Part shown: in pieces, positions 9,601-11,513 of the stretch
Position numbering within the stretch: the first letter of the stretch is position 1
Layout of the letters: the number at the start of each line of letters is the position of its first letter
Assembly (NCBI GenBank): GCA_031279675.1
Contig: JAITIB010000045.1
Span: 1 to 11,513, forward strand
Origin: Puniceicoccales bacterium
GTDB taxonomy: Bacteria; Verrucomicrobiota; Verrucomicrobiia; Opitutales; UBA953
Direction of reading: 5' to 3'
DNA: 11,513 bases
Translations under genes and position numbers: made by a program
Notes under the pieces: model-generated
What the model was told of the DNA's origin: nothing
Databases searched by the model: none
The model's input: the letters and a program-made list of their open reading frames with translations, nothing else

Positions 9601-11513
9601 GAAGGTGAAGGCGTCGGTAACCGTCAGCGTGCCCGTGAAGCCTGCCGTTCCCGTGAAGGTGCGCCGCCCTGTGCCCATCACAGTGACATTTCCCGTGCCC
9701 TCAATGGTGCTGTCCAGAGTGGCATCCACCGCAGGGAGAGTCACGGTGACGGTGGCGTTGTCGGCCAGAACAATCTTGCTCGCAAAACCTGTCGGCACGC
9801 TGAGCGTGGTGTTGCTTCGCATGGTCACCACAGCACTGGCACCACCAAGGGCATTGACGTGGGTGGCCACGATGCCGCCATCCGCAATGAGGGTGCCGCC
9901 AGTGTAGGCATTGGCATCGTTCCCGATGGTCAGGATGCCCGTGCCACGTTTGACAAGGCTGGCACTGCCTTTGATGTCCCCGCTTCCTCCCATCTCATAA
10001 CCAACGTCCGTGTCCACGATGATTCCGCCCGGCAAAACATCCCCGGAAATGAGAACTTTTTTCCAGGCGGCAGTATCGTCGAAAGTCACATAGTCCTGAT
10101 TTTCAAAGTGATTGTAGTTCCCTGTCCAGTGCGTGAGCGTACTGTCTCCAGCCTTCCACAGATCCTGATTACCGCCACTTGCAGGGCTGGCCCAGACAAG
10201 GTTCCCCAGCCCGCTCGTGACATTCAACACCAGTTGGTTTCCTTGAACCTCAACTGTCGGGATGCCACGCGGTAGCGAAACGCCGGTGACCACGAAATCC
10301 GCAACACTCCCGCTGGCATGATTTGTGACGTTCAGGACGTGCTTGGTTCCCACCGTTTGCAGCAGGGACAGGATGTCCGTCACATCCAGACTCACCGTGC
10401 CCGTCGTCGAGAGGGCGGTGACATCGGTCAACACTGTCGCGGTCCCCAAGTTGTTGAGGGCGAGTCTCAGCGTGCCACCATTGTTCAGATTGAGGTTATT
10501 AACGGTGCCGCCGCCGCTGAGGAAAACGCCGCCGGAATTCACCGTGACCGCGCCCGTTGTCGAGGCGGACGCCGTGCCAAAAGTCGCGCCCGAGGCCACC
10601 GTGATGGCCGAGTTGGATATCGTGCCTTGGTTGAGGAGCGTCCCGGCGTTGACCGCCGTCGCGCCCGTGTAAGTGTTGTTGCCGGAGAAAATCTGCGTGC
10701 CGGTGCCAATTTTGGTGATGAGCACTTTTCTGGCGTCGTCCTGGATATTGCCGCCAAAATTGCCGCTGGTGTTGCTTTTCCCGATGGTGAGCGTGGCGTC
10801 GTTGTTGGCCGAAACAGTGTTGCCGCTCACACCGGTCTTGGCAGCGGTTCCAGTGTTCGTGACGAGGCCGCCCGTGCCGTTGAACGCGCCGACAGTCGTG
10901 TTATGCCCGTTCAGGTCGAACGTGCCCTCCAGCGCGACAGAAGTGCCGTTGGTGTTGGTGAAACGGTTGGCAGCCCCCATCAGGATCTGCGCGCCGTTCT
11001 TTACCGTCACGCTCCCGGCGCTGGAAAAGCCGCCGTTGAGGACGACCGCGCCCCCGGCAACGGTCAGGTTCCCGGCAGTCATGGCCGCAGTGCTGTTGCC
11101 GCCGATGTAGAGCGTGCCGGGACCGTCCTTGATGAGGCCGGCATTGATGACGCCCGCGTCGATGCGCGCCGCCGGATTCGTGATGCGCAGGGTGCCCGTG
11201 CCGTCACCTCCCAACTGCTTCCTCAACTTTCCAAAACCGGCGTTATCCGTCGCCGATCCCGTGTATTCGAGAACGGAGTTATTGTTGAGGGTAATTGTTC
11301 TCCCCGTGCCAGACAACCCGAGCGGGCCTGCTTGATCGTCGTTATCCATCCACAACTTCGGCACCGAGAGCGTGCCGCCATTGACAGTGACATTACCCGA
11401 AAAGGCATTGTCCCATTGAAGCTCCAGCTCCCCGGCGCCTTTTTTGATCAGGTCAGATCTATTGCCGCTGTTCTCACCCTGCGCATTCGTGCCACTCTGC
11501 GCGTCGATCAACC
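664..11513 (-). CDS. giant autotransporter with PATR beta-strand repeats and C-terminal barrel (5' end outside window)
   Basis: An uninterrupted frame of 3615 codons runs in from the right edge and stops at TAA (664-666). The first readable codon, TTG at 11509-11511, is simply the window edge and not a believable start, so the signal peptide and true N-terminus are missing. Residue numbers here count from that codon. The passenger (about 1-3246) carries some twenty autotransporter-associated repeats of the form L-x-K-x-G-x-G-x-L-x-L-x-G-x-N-x-Y-x-G, for example GAGTWFLSGSNTFTGG and GGGTWALSRANTYTGG, expected to stack as a beta-helix. An alpha-helical linker (about 3247-3322) precedes an outer-membrane barrel (about 3323-3615) that ends NATLRVRF, with the terminal Phe expected of a BAM recognition signal. 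Only three cysteines are seen (residues 658, 836, 1203), in keeping with secreted passengers. The Sec and BAM route and surface display follow from the family. Adhesion or biofilm roles are common guesses, but no ligand-binding domain is recognisable. No frameshift was found. Confidence 0.95.
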   Translation of the reverse strand, partial: LIDAQSGTNAQGENSGNRSDLIKKGAGELELQWDNAFSGNVTVNGGTLSVPKLWMDNDDQAGPLGLSGTGRTITLNNNSVLEYTGSATDNAGFGKLRKQLGGDGTGTLRITNPAARIDAGVINAGLIKDGPGTLYIGGNSTAAMTAGNLTVAGGAVVLNGGFSSAGSVTVKNGAQILMGAANRFTNTNGTSVALEGTFDLNGHNTTVGAFNGTGGLVTNTGTAAKTGVSGNTVSANNDATLTIGKSNTSGNFGGNIQDDARKVLITKIGTGTQIFSGNNTYTGATAVNAGTLLNQGTISNSAITVASGATFGTASASTTGAVTVNSGGVFLSGGGTVNNLNLNNGGTLRLALNNLGTATVLTDVTALSTTGTVSLDVTDILSLLQTVGTKHVLNVTNHASGSVADFVVTGVSLPRGIPTVEVQGNQLVLNVTSGLGNLVWASPASGGNQDLWKAGDSTLTHWTGNYNHFENQDYVTFDDTAAWKKVLISGDVLPGGIIVDTDVGYEMGGSGDIKGSASLVKRGTGILTIGNDANAYTGGTLIADGGIVATHVNALGGASAVVTMRSNTTLSVPTGFASKIVLADNATVTVTLPAVDATLDSTIEGTGNVTVMGTGRRTFTGTAGFTGTLTVTDAFTFSGANANWANTDVVSTTATADCIFSGSGTMQFSTVTVGGAGRLLVNSGTNLDVAKISALDTLTFEGGGKLSSGTGALRFEVASGSTVTWNNNTFVNSASTKLVKEGEGTLTVTNFDSTDQSRNIEVLGGTLRVTTASTKSIARNYLIQGSSATDIATFTVALAADSSIGFFSQLQGDEAGGRDATMTMQYGKLYFESGVCHGLPNAITMRSSTIEFATGRSNNGLYQIASLPMTFVVERPSDMTTGVAVSYLKATHSSANVEGIHLTNRNGTTQFDIRENAKLVVEAILTGETGSPGSGGNLIKNGAGEMELTAANKYAGTTTINGGTLSISGNNNGTTQAYSVAAGATLRLAGEGTINAASAVTLGGGASLVFDRTTALTFANTLTGSGATLHKLGADEVHVSGTVSGFTGALIVEDGSLRFTNVPTVTRLELSSGATVNVGTNTLGLTGPGQVSFAGHSQSGGFSGSDIEGSLAISGGHHLRIGADGSADALRVSQNLALNNVTLHFEIQDGGSHDTLAIGGDLSVTSAKLLFETNGGIVLPGTYDIIRVGGAALTDADLAKFTCEGIITSESIRSNIVLADGGKTVRLLVEKTGVSYIWRGNPASDDWDTASSNWLKRDQGTDIGLTAFPLNGDAIFDGGGARDVRITGVLKPLEITLNAGAGHYTLANIGAGKLSGVSGIVVNDGASLTLASDGTANDFTGRMIILTGATVTLTGAAPLLADAGVASVAGAGALAESIYINGGSLVLDGSMGNATTTNRAFMMGQAGATLEVTGANAGTRATFNGTGSVVQYGAGARTLTLTGGGEGVLGLTLADGDGAAQLSVVKEGAGTWFLSGSNTFTGGVALREGVLAVGGGSALGATGTLLFDGGTLSNLSASGAGVTLTLANPVSVSATGGVIRAISGEKLAFDGTISGDGALVKREAGDLVIRGGNTFKGGLGVEAGHVEARNRSASGTGILTLAGGTFYDMYVGSVEVGALAGSGDVGNLSSTLVVLTILGTNAAEQTFSGTLTDGSATAALTHLTKTGSGAQVLSGANTYSGITNVTGGILRMGHASALGNSRTVNVFGSGTLDVGGHDLALAGRALTVEGGGASGGGALIDSVGGGRVVPFTLNSDITVRTMGTTTLEGVDSAASWALTLGALAGATDATFLIDDVGTGIGQMTVENATALKLVADESLSSSLSLTLNTGGRLLLASATQTFDVLGGSGSVDGTGTLRLQSGADAVFDGTLDGAVNLVVVQNAAVRLGNAASTTTGEIRIRGALALDVALGTGGASDVLGAHSSTVVIENGSLRVAAAGVSQTNRVLTLAGTSGAILSDGGALRLLNGNGIAFAAGVADYTLALGGSGGGESQLDALLSDTPGGALALVKSGGGTWALSRANTYTGGTFVENGTLALLADDAVAQGGTVRLGKGSASGVLELRGHAVTLGALTVDGVGASNRIVNNAAMAGSLSLSIGAGNVFTGALGVSGGAAALNNFSLTKTGAGTLTLSGVTAYTGDTLVAQGTLALGGAAQLAGAKTTVAPGAALDATGLSGGLLINAGQTLVAGSNGATADLRGVFNLAGGTLEVGSATASNILRIDGSLNVTAASTLDYILTSRPSNGSSILRVGALDLGAVTRISPELASGVLYIGSYTLFEYGTLSGDLSNLQIDTAHIDPRYQFEVRNDAANRRVTLAVSSISSGVALLWRGNLGTNWDGTHENFEKPPSSPASYFPGEAARFDNTAHSFDVDVGDGVFIGSLFFDNDATHTYTLRSAGGVDNRISGDGYLEKRGAGTLIIAMENDYDGALREDGSRAAATVLVEGTIVTAHDRALGLGGVLLYGGALKADADRALANAITIAEGATAGVDSNGHVFTLSGALASKATSTLLKTGAGVLALEGDGSAFLGELKVGQGVVRMGGVDLSGGVVNLSAASTGLEVLMAGGPARVGELRGVSGSVVSGSGLLEAGALGGEATFLGAIQGTLELRKTGAGVLVLAGDNSAHSGALVSALGRLQIGDGLSGTMNSGALSVLHDATLAVNLPTDWTLAQTVSGDGLFEKAGARTLTLNQANPGLSGGVLISGGLLELAGAGTLGTASVEAAGTLLFSKTGDYAFANDVTGTGVLIKAGDSGTATYLGAGRGVDVRSVELHSGVLAIGDGAQVLQQKFLAGTTLSDGTLLHLAPATGGGVTVGSLLAAGSGRVEKTGGGVATLIGQVRVGGGVDVVEGRLSVGDGSGREMLAVSGGVNVRHGAVFQVSRTGETRIEGALTGAGLLRFWGDANGAGTTVLLNAANAFTGDVELSRHAVLQIGDTGLPSQISGGAPVSINVEGNSVLRFTAVASGETGAALTIVGNGNVEYRGGGVLRHTSDSTAFQGTFRAAAGTFVFDAAQLGSHAAFDATGNGVLRIESVSAATTMLPANFGTGNGTVELGAADGTASARYGFGGTVRFGGTLSVGDRAMLSLSGNTIEAAILGVTQGGTLSGTGYVAGNLFNAVGGTLRPGGDLGSPGAFNVAGDFFNEGRVVVSLAAASATTVHYTGMAFLGTTGSLQVHMSAADYLRLRSGAVFPAVLVDDVPGADGAGILGGFAPQNITFVVREENGTDRTITGAEHNAFTYNSGTGLALFDGSIADIFGRRDGLDEFGRYLDATLRGGDAALRNVVVGLLGGGAGAVGAASPAGLASMTAMPIGIAHEDSANVFAHLQSLRYERGATNGRPVELQPYLTSAGSFARNGSATDSPAFNFNTYGGTVGFDQSLGTDVIAGFGAGYRHGRADLADAGGSVAQDNVRLNLYATWQVNDHVYVDAAMFAGYSSYGVRHQTVFGTGRASSNGIDIGGSLFGGGILSLSREFHLTPFAGIEYAHAKVDAFIETGSAAALRVGGFDQDSLRAKLGTGLNWQVPTGADFSLRLSLELAYAYELMDSKVAIRGRFAGDSSGNGFSAKVASLPEHSLQVGPAAEIGFDENTSLRLSYLLEHDLKEQVAHRVNATLRVRF
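667..1545 (-). other. autotransporter beta-barrel domain
   Basis: The last 293 or so residues have the length and alternating pattern of the 12-stranded autotransporter barrel. Strand-like stretches include LQPYLTSAGSF, NTYGGTVGFDQSL, IAGFGAGYRHG, VRLNLYATWQV, VYVDAAMFAGYSSYG, LTPFAGIEYAHAKVDAF, LRAKLGTGLNWQV, LRLSLELAYAYELM, SLQVGPAAEIGF, SLRLSYLLEHDL and HRVNATLRVRF. The ending Val-Arg-Phe fits the C-terminal aromatic residue used for outer-membrane assembly. The domain appears intact, with no missing strand or premature stop, so the protein should be exportable. Confidence 0.92.
1546..1770 (-). other. alpha-helical linker between passenger and barrel
   Basis: The segment from about residue 3247 to 3322 runs from IFGRRDGLDEFGRYLDATLR through an Ala/Gly/Leu-rich stretch to ANVFAHLQSLRYERG. 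Its amphipathic, Leu/Ala/Arg-rich character contrasts with the Thr/Gly/Asn-rich passenger. It corresponds to the helix that lies in the barrel pore in classical autotransporters. No clear protease or Asn-Asn autocleavage motif is visible, so whether the passenger is released cannot be said. Confidence 0.75.
1771..4539 (-). repeat. passenger module D: Trp linker plus about eight PATR repeats
   Basis: The module opens with VALLWRGNLGTNWDG (Trp at residue 2329, base 4527), followed by an Ala/Phe-rich stretch with ARFDN and SLFFDN elements. Repeat cores then begin near 4290 (YLEKRGAGTLIIA), 3987 (LLKTGAGVLALEG), 3697 (LRKTGAGVLVLAG), 3480 (FEKAGARTLTLN), 3285 (LIKAGDSGTATYLG), 3045 (VEKTGGGVATLIG), 2830 (degenerate, with LLNAANAFTGDVELS) and 2585 (VEYRGGGVLRHTS). 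It ends with a closing region to FDGS near 1765. It is strongly G+C-rich and contains no cysteine. This is the module fused directly to the linker and barrel. Confidence 0.8.
4540..7812 (-). repeat. passenger module C: Trp linker plus about six PATR repeats
   Basis: The module opens with VSYIWRGNPASDDWD and SSNWLKRD (first Trp at residue 1238, base 7800), then a DAIFDGGGARDV element. Clear repeat cores lie near 7125 (VVKEGAGTWFLSGSNTFTGG), 6845 (LVKREAGDLVIRGGNTFKGG), 6530 (LTKTGSGAQVLSGANTYSG), 5495 (LVKSGGGTWALSRANTYTGG) and 5155 (LTKTGAGTLTLSGVTAYTG), with a weaker one near 7555. It closes with YIGSYTLFEYGTLSGD and a VTLAV end strand just before the linker of module D. At about 1090 residues it is the longest module. 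Confidence 0.8.
7813..10206 (-). repeat. passenger module B: divergent Trp linker plus PATR repeats
   Basis: The module opens with GNLVWASPASGGNQDLW (Trp at residue 440, base 10194), then HWTGNYNHF and VTFDDTAAW. This is the same plan as the linkers of C and D but without the W-R-G-N wording. Repeat cores lie near 9955 (LVKRGTGILTIG), 9690 (VTVMGTGRRTFTG), 9300 (LVKEGEGTLTVT), 8705 (LIKNGAGEMELT) and 8430 (LHKLGADEVHVSG). The closing region contains LPGTYDIIRVG and VRLLVEK. All three cysteines of the readable protein fall here. Base composition is lower in G+C than in modules C and D, falling to about 48% in hand-counted lines near 8761 and 9001. Confidence 0.72.
8758..9204 (-). other. non-repeat segment inside module B
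   Basis: Residues 770-918, between the strand ending GGTLRV and the stretch LVVEAILTGETG, lack the Lys-x-Gly-x-Gly core and the usual Thr/Gly-rich pattern. They include SIGFFSQLQGDE, MTMQYGKLYFESGVCHG, YQIASLPMTFVVERPSDM and NRNGTTQFDIREN. The segment is richer in Met, Phe, Tyr and charged residues than its surroundings and holds one of the three cysteines (residue 836). It could be degenerate beta-helix turns or a loop domain projecting from the helix. I do not recognise a named domain. Confidence 0.5.
10207..11513 (-). repeat. passenger module A (truncated by the window edge)
   Basis: About 435 residues precede the first visible Trp linker. Repeat cores lie at 11362-11454 (LIKKGAGELELQ ending NGGTLSV), near 11140 (LIKDGPGTLYIGG) and at 10632-10722 (LITKIGTGTQIFSGNNTYTG). 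The closing region includes KHVLNVTNHASG and QLVLNVTSG. Its opening residues resemble the middle of module B (around 8755-8611), which suggests that the linker of module A lies further right, outside the window. Confidence 0.7.

Noticed and set aside
11509..11511. TTG as the start codon of the autotransporter
   Set aside because: It is at the window edge, is followed by mid-passenger repeat sequence and lacks any signal peptide. The frame simply continues off the window.
1771..11513. Satellite or CRISPR-like repeats at DNA level
   Set aside because: The repetition is at the protein level. The DNA of successive repeats differs at most positions, spacing is irregular, and the frame is open throughout.

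Overview
The window is dominated by one enormous minus-strand gene. It is the 3' 10.85 kb of an autotransporter (type Va secretion) whose passenger is built from autotransporter-associated beta-strand (PATR-type) repeats. The gene enters from the right edge without its true start and ends at 664. A tRNA-Lys(CTT) gene on the same strand lies 77 bp further on, followed by a rho-independent terminator. A small convergent plus-strand gene for a HigA-family helix-turn-helix antitoxin occupies the left end, and its stop codon sits inside the tRNA terminator hairpin.

No taxonomic marker is decisive. High G+C in most of the window, a diderm outer-membrane secretion gene and a very large PATR passenger with internal 'W-x-G-N ... 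W' linkers together resemble proteins that are abundant in Verrucomicrobia, especially Opitutaceae. This assignment is inference at moderate confidence; a proteobacterium is not excluded.

Layout, left to right: 1-13 is a short perfect hairpin cut by the window edge; 32-493 is the HigA-like gene (+); 479-505 is the terminator (-); 511-586 is tRNA-Lys (-); 587-663 is a short spacer with no convincing promoter or terminator; 664-11513 is the giant autotransporter (-). In transcription order the autotransporter shows a truncated repeat module A, module B (about 800 residues, lower G+C, with a region of about 150 residues that does not follow the repeat), module C (about 1090 residues), module D (about 915 residues), an alpha-helical linker, and a C-terminal 12-stranded-type barrel ending in Phe. 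Modules B, C and D each open with a Trp-rich linker that resembles the start of an independent passenger. The protein therefore looks like several complete passengers joined end to end on one barrel.

The autotransporter would cross the inner membrane by Sec (the signal peptide lies outside the window), insert its barrel in the outer membrane through the BAM machinery and display a very long beta-helix on the cell surface. Its ligand cannot be read from the sequence. The HigA-like protein is probably functionally unrelated. I see no defence system, CRISPR array, insertion sequence or integrase.
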